The position numbers and the translations under genes are program-made. Source: Aquimarina sp. Aq107 (lineage in GTDB: Bacteria > Bacteroidota > Bacteroidia > Flavobacteriales > Flavobacteriaceae). Taken from it: 64,000 nt of DNA. This document shows, piece after piece, positions 49,258 through 57,452 of the stretch. The stretch covers positions 3,272,501 through 3,336,500 of the forward strand of contig NZ_OX030782.1 in NCBI RefSeq assembly GCF_943733665.1, given 5' to 3'. Every line of letters starts with the position of its first letter. The stretch's first letter is position 1. The notes beneath the pieces were generated by a model. That model was given only the letters and a program-made list of their open reading frames with translations. It did no database searches and was not told where the DNA came from.

Positions 49258-50334
49258 ATGGTAAAAAAAACTACATTAAAAAAAATAGGAATAAGGATCA
49301 TTATAATTAATGTGGTTTATTTCTTAATCAAACTAACAATAGTTCATGAAGAAAAGGAATCAATTTTTGACGCTCCTGCCATTTTTTATTATTGTAGTGC
49401 ATTTTTTTTATTTATGCTTGCCTGGGAAAGTAATGATTGGCTGGTAAAAAGACAGCAATCAAATAATGGTGAAGGTCTTGATTTAACAAAAGGATTACAA
49501 ATATTAGTTATTAATTTAGCTATTTGTCTTCCCATTTCTGCATTAGTATATTATCTCGCTATTTTTCAATTTGATCAAATTTGTCAAATTGATGCAGATG
49601 ACCCCTGGTTGCGATTTAGAATTGATTTTTTTAGAGCGGCTATTCTAGGGTTTGCTTTAATAATCTTCAATTTATTCTATCATTCTTTACAACAGAAAAA
49701 AGAAATGGAAAATAGAATGAATGATTTACAGAAGGAGATTATGACGTCTAAATATAAATCCCTAAAAAATCAAATCAGTCCACATTTTCTTTTTAATAGC
49801 CTAAATACTTTAACCTCTTTAATGTACGAGGATAGAGATTTAGCATCTGATTTCGTATCTAGATTGGCAACTTGTTATCGATACATTCTCGATAATCGTG
49901 AAGAGGATTTAGTGAGTTTAGAAAAAGAATTAAGTTTTTTAGATTCTTTTATTTTTATGATGAATGTTAGACATCAAGGAGCTTTAAGCATTACAACACA
50001 TATTACAGTTAACCCAAAAGATTTTGTTATCCCTACCCTTTCCTTACAAATGTTAGTAGAAAATGCTTTAAAACACAATTACTATTCTAAAGAAAAACCT
50101 TTAGAAGTCACCATAATTTCGACAGAAAAAGATGGTTTGATCGTTCAGAACAATCTACACGTAAGAACGCAGAAAGAAGAATCAACAAAACTTGGTCTAA
50201 AGAATATAAAAAAACGGTATTCATTTTATACCAATCAAAAAGTAAATATCGAAACCCAACATGGATACTTTAAAGTAACCATTCCTTTACTTCCTAAAAA
50301 CATTAAAGAAGTTTCCATTATAAAAGTATCCTAA
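49258..50334 (+). CDS. LytS-type sensor histidine kinase (second module)
   Basis: 358 residues with four predicted helices (about 10-28, 42-56, 80-104, 124-143), a linker coiled coil and the His_kinase domain: KNQISPHFLFNSLNTL (phosphoacceptor His176) and the N-box MLVENALKHN, then the LGLKNIKKRY glycine motif. It is paired with the LytTR regulator one base downstream. It shares layout with the kinase at 14890 but not close sequence identity outside the motifs. The signal is unknown. Confidence 0.92.
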   Translation: MVKKTTLKKIGIRIIIINVVYFLIKLTIVHEEKESIFDAPAIFYYCSAFFLFMLAWESNDWLVKRQQSNNGEGLDLTKGLQILVINLAICLPISALVYYLAIFQFDQICQIDADDPWLRFRIDFFRAAILGFALIIFNLFYHSLQQKKEMENRMNDLQKEIMTSKYKSLKNQISPHFLFNSLNTLTSLMYEDRDLASDFVSRLATCYRYILDNREEDLVSLEKELSFLDSFIFMMNVRHQGALSITTHITVNPKDFVIPTLSLQMLVENALKHNYYSKEKPLEVTIISTEKDGLIVQNNLHVRTQKEESTKLGLKNIKKRYSFYTNQKVNIETQHGYFKVTIPLLPKNIKEVSIIKVS

Positions 50335-50335
50335 A

Positions 50336-51094
50336 ATGACAGCAGTAATTGTTGAAGATGAAAATTTTGCCTCTAAACGACTTGCTTCTTTAATAGAAGA
50401 GTTGGCTCCTGAAATAAATATTATAGGGCAAATTACATCTGTAGAAAATGGCCGTAAATGGTTTGATAATAATCAAAAACCAGATTTAATATTCTTAGAT
50501 ATACAATTAAACGATGGATATGGATTTGATATTTTGGATATGCTAGAAGATCATCCTCCCGTTATTTTTACTACAGCATATAACGAATATGCTATTAGAG
50601 GTTTTAAATATAATGGATTGGATTATTTATTAAAACCGATAGATCGGAATGATCTTAATAATGCGCTAAATAAATATAGAAAATCACAATCCAATAGTGA
50701 ACCCATTTTTGACGAACAAAAATTAGCAAACATCAAAAAGCTATTTAATAAAGAGTACAAAAAACGATTTATGATTAAGGTTGGAAATCAGTTCAATACT
50801 TTTAGTGTAGAAGATATTGCCTATTTCAAATCTAACGAAGGATTAATATTCCTTTATTCTCATAATGGTCAACAATATCCTATCGAATACTCTATTGATC
50901 AATTGGAAGAAATTCTGGATCCTGTTCATTTTTTTAGGATTAATAGAAAGTTTATGATATCGGTAAAATCAGTTATAGAGATTCACAGTTATTTTAACAG
51001 TCGGTTATTACTAAAACTAAAACCACAAGAAGAAGAACAAATTATAGTTTCTAGAGAAAGAACTTCAAATTTCAAAAAATGGTTAGATCTATAA
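50336..51094 (+). CDS. LytTR family response regulator (second module)
   Basis: 252 residues. The receiver has VEDE, Asp55 in LIFLDIQLNDGYGFDI, TTAYNEYAI and YLLKPIDR. The LytTR domain (about 140-252) has KKRFMIKVGNQFNTFSVEDI and FFRINRKFMISVKSVIEI. Stop of the kinase and start of the regulator are one base apart. It likely regulates the divergent TonB receptor operon. Confidence 0.94.
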   Translation: MTAVIVEDENFASKRLASLIEELAPEINIIGQITSVENGRKWFDNNQKPDLIFLDIQLNDGYGFDILDMLEDHPPVIFTTAYNEYAIRGFKYNGLDYLLKPIDRNDLNNALNKYRKSQSNSEPIFDEQKLANIKKLFNKEYKKRFMIKVGNQFNTFSVEDIAYFKSNEGLIFLYSHNGQQYPIEYSIDQLEEILDPVHFFRINRKFMISVKSVIEIHSYFNSRLLLKLKPQEEEQIIVSRERTSNFKKWLDL

Positions 51095-51116
51095 ATTCAA
51101 AAAAATCATATTAAAC

Positions 51117-52142
51117 ATGAATAACAAAAAGGTATTATTAACAGGTATCACTGGTTTCTTAGGTTCGCATACAGCTATACAATTACTAAATAAAGGATAT
51201 GAGGTGATCGGTACTTTAAGAAGTATGGATAGAGCCAAGGAAATCAGAGAAGTTATAGAAAAGAAGACTCCAAATATTGATCACCTGAGTTTTGCAGAAG
51301 CGGATTTATTAGATAAAGATGTATGGTATGATTTAGTTAGCGAAGTTCAGGATGTTTTACATATTGCATCTCCATTTCCGAGAGAATTACCCAAAAACGA
51401 AGATGATCTTATCATACCAGCTAAATCAGGAACTTTACATATTCTAAAAGCTGCTTCTATGCATGGATTAAGAAGAGTCGTTCTCACTTCCTCGTCTGGT
51501 GCAATTATTTATGGAAAAGACAAATCAAATCGAAAAGGTATTTTTGACGAAAACAATTGGACCGATGTTTCCAACACAAATGATTCTACTCCATATTTTA
51601 GAAGTAAAACTATTGCAGAACAAGCAGCTTGGGATTTTATTAGAAATGATACTAGTGGATTAGAGTTAACTACTGTATGCCCCGGAGCAATTTTAGGTCC
51701 TATTCTTGAAAAAGACTTTGGAACTTCTGCTAATATTGTTATCAAAGCTATGGATGGTAGCTCTCCTGCCATTCCAAAAATCGGTTTTGATATGGTTGAT
51801 GTAAGATCAGTTGCAGATTTACACATAAGAGCTCTAGAAACTCCTGAAGCAGCAGGAGAACGGTTTGTTGGCTCTGCAGGTTATATGACCTTTCAGGAAG
51901 TTGCTAATATATTGAGAGAAAATTATCCAAATAAAAAGGTTCCTAAATTTACTTTACCGGATTTTGCAGTACGATTATTTTCCAATATCGATAAAACGAT
52001 TAAGCCAATCTTGATTGACTTAGGTACAGAAAGAAAAGTAAATAATAATAAAGCTGTCAAGCTTTTAGACTGGAAACCAATTCCTGTCAAAGATGCTATT
52101 CTTGCCTGTGCAGAAAGCGCTATAGAATTAAGTTTAGTGTAA
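51117..52142 (+). CDS. Extended short-chain dehydrogenase/reductase (dihydroflavonol-reductase-like)
   Basis: 341 residues. The Rossmann motif is LLTGITGFLGSHTAIQLL, the catalytic pair is YFRSK (Tyr and Lys) with SSSGAI supplying the Ser, and VCPGAILGPIL is typical of the aldehyde-reductase/dihydroflavonol-4-reductase branch that uses NADP. The substrate cannot be predicted. It is 22 bases after the LytTR regulator and probably the third gene of that operon; a structured 69-bp element lies just after its stop. Confidence 0.87.
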   Translation: MNNKKVLLTGITGFLGSHTAIQLLNKGYEVIGTLRSMDRAKEIREVIEKKTPNIDHLSFAEADLLDKDVWYDLVSEVQDVLHIASPFPRELPKNEDDLIIPAKSGTLHILKAASMHGLRRVVLTSSSGAIIYGKDKSNRKGIFDENNWTDVSNTNDSTPYFRSKTIAEQAAWDFIRNDTSGLELTTVCPGAILGPILEKDFGTSANIVIKAMDGSSPAIPKIGFDMVDVRSVADLHIRALETPEAAGERFVGSAGYMTFQEVANILRENYPNKKVPKFTLPDFAVRLFSNIDKTIKPILIDLGTERKVNNNKAVKLLDWKPIPVKDAILACAESAIELSLV

Positions 52143-52554
52143 TACTTTTTTTTGCCTGAGTAGTTTTAAAAATTTAATCATTCATTGTTTCGATTTCTAT
52201 AATGAATTTTATAATTACTCAGGATATTACAACAAAACGGAACTGAACATTAATAACCTGTTTTAAAAACACTTAACTTATGAATAAAAATCATTAGACA
52301 AGTAAGGTCGTTTTAAAATAACTATAATTAAAGCAAGCGATTTATAAGATTTTTCCTTCACGATTCCAGGGGAAAATCTCACAAAATTAAGGCGTAAAAC
52401 AGATCTAACTTAATAATTAATTTCTTAAATTCGTAAACTACACAAATCATCCGAATCTCCATCGGATAACGATTCGAATAATTTTTTTAGGGCTTAAGAA
52501 TAGTACATAACATGATTTGTAGTATTCATTTAATATTGTAAAATACGCCCCAAA
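52143..52554. other. Intergenic region, 412 bp, with structured element
   Basis: No gene is seen. From 52155 to 52223 there is a nested inverted repeat: outer arms CCTGAGTA/TACTCAGG (52155-52162, 52216-52223) and inner arms ATTCATT/AATGAAT. Further on there are two weaker hairpins, AGATTTTTCC with GGGGAAAATCT near 52349-52381 and CGAATC/GATTCG near 52453. The right end shows no clear -7 box for the hypothetical gene at 52555. Confidence 0.45.
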
Positions 52555-53025
52555 ATGAATTTAATTTTATTATCAATATTTACTAGTGTTTTTGCTATAG
52601 GAACCTTAAAAACTAGAACAGAAAATAATACTGACGGTATTTTCATAACTTCTACGGACCCAATATCAGGTAGAACATTAATGATAGAAGAAGACGAATA
52701 CTCAATTTGGGTATATGTTTTAAACCCTGATAAACAAGGTATTGACTTTGATGGATTTCTATGTTCTGTAGTAGACCCAGAATCTATCACTCTGAGCCCT
52801 AAAGAAGCTACAAAAAATGGAAATGCACCTCCTCTAACCATAGATTACGCAAATAAATATAGCTACATTAAAAATCTTAAGTCTAATGACATAAAAGTAT
52901 ATTGGAAGTACAATAGGATAGAAATCAAACTAAAAAAAGAAACATATCTTATTATGGATTTAGAAAATAAAACGAGTTATTCTAAAGCTCTTTCTAAAGA
53001 TTGTTATTATGGTAATACACTATAA
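52555..53025 (+). CDS. Hypothetical exported protein
   Basis: 156 residues. The first 16 residues (NLILLSIFTSVFAIG) look like a signal peptide or anchor. The rest is beta-rich and polar (TDGIFITSTDPISGRTLMIEEDEYSIWVYVLN) with two Cys late in the chain. I recognise no family. The gene is isolated between a 412-bp gap and a strong bidirectional terminator. Confidence 0.55.
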   Translation: MNLILLSIFTSVFAIGTLKTRTENNTDGIFITSTDPISGRTLMIEEDEYSIWVYVLNPDKQGIDFDGFLCSVVDPESITLSPKEATKNGNAPPLTIDYANKYSYIKNLKSNDIKVYWKYNRIEIKLKKETYLIMDLENKTSYSKALSKDCYYGNTL

Positions 53026-53031
53026 CATATT

Positions 53032-53074
53032 AAATGATTGTTTTCGAATTAACTCATTTTGAAAACAATCATTT
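53032..53074. terminator. Terminator between 52555 gene and the Arc-like gene
   Basis: A perfect 14-bp stem, AAATGATTGTTTTC (53032-53045) and its complement (53061-53074), with a 15-base loop. It separates convergent genes. Confidence 0.7.
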
Positions 53075-53091
53075 GTAAATTATGTTATTTT

Positions 53092-53274
53092 CTATTCCTT
53101 TTCGGAATTATCATCTTTTTTTATTGGTTTAAGTCGCTTGGCATCTTTAAGACTTTTAGAAATCATCCATTCTAACTGACCGTTAACACTACGGAATTCA
53201 TCATCTGCCCATTTTTCTATTAACTTAAAAGTTTCTGGGGATATCCTAAGGACAAATGATTTTTTCTTACTCAT
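53092..53274 (-). CDS. Arc-type ribbon-helix-helix protein
   Basis: 60 residues. SFVLRISPETFKLIEKWADDEFRSVNGQLEWMI has the short beta-strand (FVLRIS) and two helices of Arc/MetJ-type repressors, then a charged tail. It is three bases after the SPFH gene and so almost surely co-transcribed. A 17-bp palindrome upstream of that unit is a candidate binding site. The start fits the fold. Confidence 0.85.
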   Translation of the reverse strand: MSKKKSFVLRISPETFKLIEKWADDEFRSVNGQLEWMISKSLKDAKRLKPIKKDDNSEKE

Positions 53275-53277
53275 AAA

Positions 53278-54132
53278 TTACGAATGTAGTGTTCCTGTAT
53301 TAATAACAGGAGTCGCCTCCTTATCACCGCACAAAACTACCATTAAATTACTAACCATAGAAGCTTTTTTATCCTCATCGAAATCAATTATTTCGTCCTG
53401 AGATAATTTTAACAATGCATCTTCTACCATCCCTACAGCTCCTTCAACTATTTTTTTACGTGCCGCTACTATGGCTACAGCTTGTTGCCTTTTTAACATG
53501 GAACTTGCAATTTCTGGAGCATATGCTAAATATCCTATTCTAGCTTCCATAACCTCTATCCCTGCAATAGCCAAGCGTTCTGTAATTTCACTTTCTAAAG
53601 CTTCATTTACCTCATCCATACCGGATAAGAGAGTTACTTCTACTTGTCCCTCTGCAAAATTATCATATGGATATGAACCTGCTAATTTCCTTACTGCAGC
53701 ATCTGTTTGTACTCTTACAAAGTCCTCATAATGATCTACATCAAAAGCAGCTTTATAAGTATCATTAACTTTCCAAACCAAAATCACATTTATCAAAATA
53801 GGATTTCCTATTTTATCATTAACTTTTACTCGTTCGCTATAAAAATTTCTAGCTCTTAAAGAAATTCTTTGTTTCGAATAAAAAGGGTTAGCCCATAGAA
53901 AACCATTTTCCTTTACCGTTCCCTTATACGCTCCAAAAAGCACCATTACTTTAGAACTATTGGGGTTTACAATAAAAAAACCTTTGATTACCAAGACAAT
54001 AACTACTATTAAAGTCAGAAATAGAGGATTTTTTGTCACGACCATACCTGTAACAACTCCTACTATTAACAATAGTAATACCATCAACATCATGTAACCA
54101 TTACTCGTCTTTATGTTTTTTTCTTGTTTCAT
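53278..54132 (-). CDS. SPFH (band 7/prohibitin-like) domain protein
   Basis: 284 residues. Two N-terminal membrane helices (about 13-32 and 37-54) lead into a band-7 domain (VNPNSSKVMVLFGAYKGTVKENGFLWANPF, RNFYSERVKVNDKIGNPI, DVDHYEDFVRVQTDAAVRKLAGSYPYD), then a coiled-coil flotillin-like tail with MEARIGYLAYAPEIASSMLKRQQAVAIVAARK. SPFH proteins oligomerise at membrane microdomains and often scaffold proteases. Its operon partner is an Arc-like DNA-binding protein. Confidence 0.92.
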   Translation of the reverse strand: MKQEKNIKTSNGYMMLMVLLLLIVGVVTGMVVTKNPLFLTLIVVIVLVIKGFFIVNPNSSKVMVLFGAYKGTVKENGFLWANPFYSKQRISLRARNFYSERVKVNDKIGNPILINVILVWKVNDTYKAAFDVDHYEDFVRVQTDAAVRKLAGSYPYDNFAEGQVEVTLLSGMDEVNEALESEITERLAIAGIEVMEARIGYLAYAPEIASSMLKRQQAVAIVAARKKIVEGAVGMVEDALLKLSQDEIIDFDEDKKASMVSNLMVVLCGDKEATPVINTGTLHS

Positions 54133-54153
54133 AATAATATCATTTTGATATCA

Positions 54154-54176
54154 CAATGATACGAAAAATTTTCGTA
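54154..54176 (-). promoter_or_regulatory. 17-bp palindrome and degenerate -7 box before the SPFH/Arc unit
   Basis: TACGAAAA (54160-54167), one central A, and TTTTCGTA (54169-54176) form a perfect palindrome. A minus-strand TATCATTG (54154-54161), one base off TAnnTTTG, abuts it. The Arc-like protein encoded in the unit is the natural candidate binder; this is inference. Confidence 0.45.
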
Positions 54177-54238
54177 ATTATAAAATCTCACAAAAATTAA
54201 GCGAAGATTGATTACTAACATTTCTTTTTCAATCATAA

Positions 54239-54265
54239 AAAACGCCCTTGATATAAGGGCGTTTT
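54239..54265 (-). terminator. Terminator after hsp20
   Basis: A perfect 11-bp stem, AAAACGCCCTT and its complement (54239-54249, 54255-54265), with a 5-base loop and a minus-strand T-run. It follows the hsp20 gene. Confidence 0.85.
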
Positions 54266-54303
54266 CGTAACATTAACTAACTAACTCAAATCTCAAAAAC
54301 AAC

Positions 54304-54735
54304 TTATGAAATTTCTATTAAACGTTTAGGCTGTACCTTTGCCTCTTCTTTTTTAGGAAGTTTTACTAACAATACTCCATTATCATAAGAAGCTAAAATA
54401 TCTGCTATATTTACCGTATCTGGTAAATTAAATGATCGCTTAAATGTTTGATAACTAAACTCTTTTCTTGTATAATTATCTTTTTCGTCTTTAGTCTCAT
54501 TTTTAGTTTCAGAAGAGATCGTCAATACATCATTATCTAATTCAATATTAAAATCTTCTTTTACTAAACCTGGTGCAGCCAATTCAATAATAAAATCATT
54601 ATCGCTTTCTTTTACATTTACTGCTGGAGTATTAAAACCTATTTTGTGTTCATTGGTGATACCACCAAACCAATCCGTATTAAATATATCGTCGAAAATA
54701 AGTGGTAATCTGTCTGTTCTTTTAATTAAACTCAT
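54304..54735 (-). CDS. Hsp20/alpha-crystallin small heat shock protein
   Basis: 143 residues. The alpha-crystallin domain spans about 37-130: TPAVNVKESDNDFIIELAAPGLVKEDFNIELDND, then YTRKEFSYQTFKRSFNLPDTVN and ASYDNGVLLVKLPKKEE. It ends with an I-X-I-like RLIEIS tail. It is an ATP-independent holdase. A sigma54-like promoter and TGACAAAAT half-sites lie upstream, suggesting control by an NtrC-family activator in place of a heat-shock sigma. Confidence 0.95.
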   Translation of the reverse strand: MSLIKRTDRLPLIFDDIFNTDWFGGITNEHKIGFNTPAVNVKESDNDFIIELAAPGLVKEDFNIELDNDVLTISSETKNETKDEKDNYTRKEFSYQTFKRSFNLPDTVNIADILASYDNGVLLVKLPKKEEAKVQPKRLIEIS

Positions 54736-54783
54736 TGTATTTATTTTTTAAAGTTATTCTTGATTTAAATTCAATGAGTATAT

Positions 54784-54799
54784 AGCAATTAGAGTTCCA
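54784..54799 (-). promoter_or_regulatory. Candidate sigma54 (-24/-12) promoter for hsp20
   Basis: On the minus strand TGGAACTCTAATTGCT matches the consensus TGGCACG-N4-TTGCW at the invariant GG and GC with exact spacing; two other positions differ (A for C, T for G). The predicted transcription start is about 54773, a leader of about 38 bases. Confidence 0.5.
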
Positions 54800-54814
54800 T
54801 TAGTATTTTAGCGC

Positions 54815-54873
54815 CATTTTGTCATTTTTACATTTAAAAATAATGACAAAATGACAATATACTGTGACAAAAT
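54815..54873. promoter_or_regulatory. Three TGACAAAAT half-sites upstream of hsp20
   Basis: CATTTTGTCATT (54815-54826) and AATGACAAAATG (54842-54853) form a perfect 12-bp inverted repeat with a 15-base spacer. A third TGACAAAAT lies at 54865-54873, exactly 21 bases (two helical turns) from the second. The position, 40-100 bases above the predicted sigma54 start, fits enhancer-binding-protein sites. Confidence 0.55.
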
Positions 54874-54883
54874 CACAAAAAAA

Positions 54884-54908
54884 AACCTTCAGAGGATATC
54901 TGAAGGTT
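54884..54908 (-). terminator. Terminator after the TerB-like gene
   Basis: A perfect 10-bp stem, AACCTTCAGA and its complement (54884-54893, 54899-54908), with a 5-base loop and a long minus-strand T-run. It ends the TerB-like transcript just above the hsp20 control region. Confidence 0.85.
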
Positions 54909-54934
54909 ATATTTATTATGATTAATTTTCTTCT

Positions 54935-55336
54935 TTAGTTATAAAACCTAGTAAAAATCTCTATTAAATCCTTTGGAGGTATTACTTTATTGGGATATTT
55001 ATGCATTTCTTTTAAAACAGTATCAACTGCCTCTTGTCTTAACCCCATATGCAAGCCCATTTCTTTGATTTTATCTACTTCCGAAAGAGCTGCTTCTTGA
55101 TCCACATTCATCAACAACACTAATCTATGAAACTGAAGTATTCTTTGAGATTCTGGTTGTAGGTTTCGTTTCTCAGCACTATTTCTTACTAAATAACCTA
55201 TCTCTTCTTCTGATATCTCTAATTGAGAAGCTACAGCTAAAATAAAATTATATTCTTCATCTTTTATTTTTTTATCAGCCTTAGCAAAATCAATCATTTC
55301 TGATAACAAACTTAATTTCTCTTCCTTACTATACAT
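54935..55336 (-). CDS. TerB-like small helical protein
   Basis: 133 residues, all-helical with no signal peptide. SLLSEMIDFAKADKKIKDEEYNFILAVASQLEISEEEIGYL is the TerB/DjlA-like opening, with the acidic D...D..E..FI positions that bind metal in some relatives. In flavobacteria it is sometimes mislabelled as excinuclease subunit B, to which it has no similarity. Function unknown. It stands alone with a terminator. Confidence 0.7.
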   Translation of the reverse strand: MYSKEEKLSLLSEMIDFAKADKKIKDEEYNFILAVASQLEISEEEIGYLVRNSAEKRNLQPESQRILQFHRLVLLMNVDQEAALSEVDKIKEMGLHMGLRQEAVDTVLKEMHKYPNKVIPPKDLIEIFTRFYN

Positions 55337-55429
55337 ATTTTACTACATAATTTAAAAATGCAAATATCTTATAAACATATTTGTTTTGGAACATAAAGGA
55401 TATTTTTTTCTTGAAGTCAATTAAAAAAG

Positions 55430-55437
55430 TACCTTTG
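55430..55437 (+). promoter_or_regulatory. -7 box (TACCTTTG) directly at the DUF1456 start
   Basis: A full match to TAnnTTTG with its final G only four bases before the ATG at 55442. A TTG lies 16 bases upstream. This geometry predicts a leaderless or nearly leaderless mRNA. Confidence 0.5.
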
Positions 55438-55441
55438 TCCT

Positions 55442-55708
55442 ATGGGATTAACAAATAATGATATTTTCAAAAAATTACGAGTAGCTCATAAACTGCGAGA
55501 TGATGAAATTGTAAAAATTTGTTCTTTAGTAGATTTTAAAGTAACAAAGAGCGAACTCGGTGCAATTTTCAGAAATGAAAATCATCCTAAATATATGGAA
55601 TGCGGAGATCAAATTCTTCGTAATTTTCTTAATGGACTTGTAATTCATTTAAGAGGACCAATGCCTGAAAAAAAAGACAAAAAGCAAACAGCTAACAAAA
55701 AATCTTAA
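55442..55708 (+). CDS. DUF1456 (YehS-like) protein
   Basis: 88 residues, about half of the E. coli YehS, which carries two copies of the unit. GLTNNDIFKKLRVAHKLRDDEIVKICSLVDFKVTKSELGAIFRNENHP and ECGDQILRNFLNGLVIHLRG are the DUF1456 signatures. The tail is lysine-rich. It is a small basic cytoplasmic protein; role unknown. Its promoter box lies so close that the transcript may lack a leader. Confidence 0.85.
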   Translation: MGLTNNDIFKKLRVAHKLRDDEIVKICSLVDFKVTKSELGAIFRNENHPKYMECGDQILRNFLNGLVIHLRGPMPEKKDKKQTANKKS

Positions 55709-55785
55709 AAAAACTTCGGAAATAAATGCTTAATTTGGTGAACCATTGAACTAAATCAGTTGACAACCAATTTAATTAAGTATCT

Positions 55786-57393
55786 ATGCTCACAAAAGAG
55801 GAAAAGCAAAAATTCCGAGAAGAATTATTCAGACATTTAGATGGTATAACCGTTGCTCCTGTTGCCTATTCACTCTTAAAAAAACAAATAACTGATTACA
55901 TTGTTACTAAGAAAAGTGTATCCGTTTCTGAAATCATAGAAGAATTTGGAGGAAATGCTGGATATATAAATGTAGCACTCAGACTGCTTTCTTCCCAAGG
56001 TTGGTTGATTTATGAAGTTAAGCAAAATAAGATCAAAGTATCCTTAAATGAATATACAAAAATAGCATTTGATTATTTCCATTTATACGAAGGCGTTGTT
56101 GATCTTTTAGAATACTCTGGAAAATTCCATCCTAGAAAATTCGAATTAGAGCCATTTCATAAATTAGAAAAATTAATTACTCAGTATAAAAACTCATTTA
56201 ACCTTTCTTTTTCCGAAAATGATATTGCAAATAGAATACAGCATCAAATCTTAAAACATATCGAAGGGATTTTAGTAGGCCCAACTATTGTGCATCTTGG
56301 AATGGGTGGAATGTTTCATAAATATTTTATGGAAGCATCTTTTAGCGCAGATGAATATCACAAGTTTCCTACAAGTTTTGATACGATCCTTTCGTTTTTA
56401 AGTAATTTAGGGTGGTTTAGCAAAAATAACGACAACTACACTTTTACTGACAAAGGGTTGTTTTTCGCTAAAAGAGCAACAGCATATGGTGTAACAGTTT
56501 CTTACATCCCAATGTTTAGACAGATGAATCAATTATTATTTGGTGATCCAAACGTTTTATGGAACACTGAGAAAAGTTCTGACGAATCCCATGTAGACCG
56601 CGAAATGAATGTATGGGGCAGCGGAGGAGCTCACACCACCTACTTTAAAAAAATTGATGAAATTATTATTAGTCTATTCAATAAACCTTTAGAAGAACAA
56701 CCCAAAGGGATTCTTGATATGGGTTGCGGAAATGGAGCATTTCTTATTCATCTTTTCGAAATCATTGAATCAAAAACATTAAGAGGTAAACACCTAGATG
56801 ACCATCCTTTATTTTTAGTTGGTGCAGATTATAATAAAGCAGCACTAAAAGTTACAAGAGCAAATTTAATTCAAGCAGATATCTGGGCAAAAGTTATTTG
56901 GGGTGATATTAGCGATCCTGATCTTCTCGAAAACGATTTAAAAGAAAATCACAAAATTGAACTAAAAGATCTTTTATCTGTTAGAACTTTTCTAGATCAT
57001 AACAGAATATGGAGTGAACCAATATCTACATTAAATACGTCTAGTGAATCTACAGGGGCTTTTGCATATAGAGGAAAGTTACTACAAAATGATGATGTAG
57101 AACGTAATCTAAAGGATCATTTTAAAAAATGGGAACCACATATTGCTAAATTTGGTTTAATCGTTATAGAATTACATACTGTACCTCCAGACATAGTCTC
57201 TAATAATATCGGAAGCACAGCGGCTACAGCTTATGATGCCACCCATGGATTTTCTGATCAATATATTTTAGAAATCAATTCCTTCCTTAAAGTTATCGAA
57301 GAAGTAGGATTACAAAGCGATCCAAACCATTTTTCTAAATTCCCGAATTCTGAATTGGCAACCGTAAGTATACACTATATTACAGGAAAGTAA
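55786..57393 (+). CDS. Large class I SAM-dependent methyltransferase
   Basis: 535 residues. The N-terminal 290 residues hold two winged-helix-like units (QITDYIVTKKSVSVSEIIEEFGG..., GWLIYEV; later GWFSKNNDNYTFTDKGLFFAKRA). The methyltransferase domain starts at about 307 (ILDMGCGNGAFLIHL). Conserved later motifs are VGADYNKAALKVTRANL and LLSVRTFLDHNRIW. The SVRTFLDHNR stretch recalls the AprA-type metal-dependent methyltransferases of polyketide pathways, but there are no polyketide synthase genes nearby. Target unknown. The gene has its own terminator. Confidence 0.78.
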   Translation: MLTKEEKQKFREELFRHLDGITVAPVAYSLLKKQITDYIVTKKSVSVSEIIEEFGGNAGYINVALRLLSSQGWLIYEVKQNKIKVSLNEYTKIAFDYFHLYEGVVDLLEYSGKFHPRKFELEPFHKLEKLITQYKNSFNLSFSENDIANRIQHQILKHIEGILVGPTIVHLGMGGMFHKYFMEASFSADEYHKFPTSFDTILSFLSNLGWFSKNNDNYTFTDKGLFFAKRATAYGVTVSYIPMFRQMNQLLFGDPNVLWNTEKSSDESHVDREMNVWGSGGAHTTYFKKIDEIIISLFNKPLEEQPKGILDMGCGNGAFLIHLFEIIESKTLRGKHLDDHPLFLVGADYNKAALKVTRANLIQADIWAKVIWGDISDPDLLENDLKENHKIELKDLLSVRTFLDHNRIWSEPISTLNTSSESTGAFAYRGKLLQNDDVERNLKDHFKKWEPHIAKFGLIVIELHTVPPDIVSNNIGSTAATAYDATHGFSDQYILEINSFLKVIEEVGLQSDPNHFSKFPNSELATVSIHYITGK

Positions 57394-57402
57394 ACGCATA
57401 AA

Positions 57403-57431
57403 AAAATCCTGGTTGATGAATCCAGGATTTT
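57403..57431. terminator. Bidirectional terminator between the methyltransferase and 57453 genes
   Basis: A stem AAATCCTGG and its complement with a 9-base loop, flanked by A- and T-runs, lies between convergent genes. Confidence 0.8.
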
Positions 57432-57452
57432 CTATTTCTTTACTCTTATACC

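Noticed and set aside
54935..55336. UvrB label for the TerB-like gene
   Set aside because: This name occurs in some databases, but the protein has no helicase or UVR motifs; the real uvrB is at 40362.
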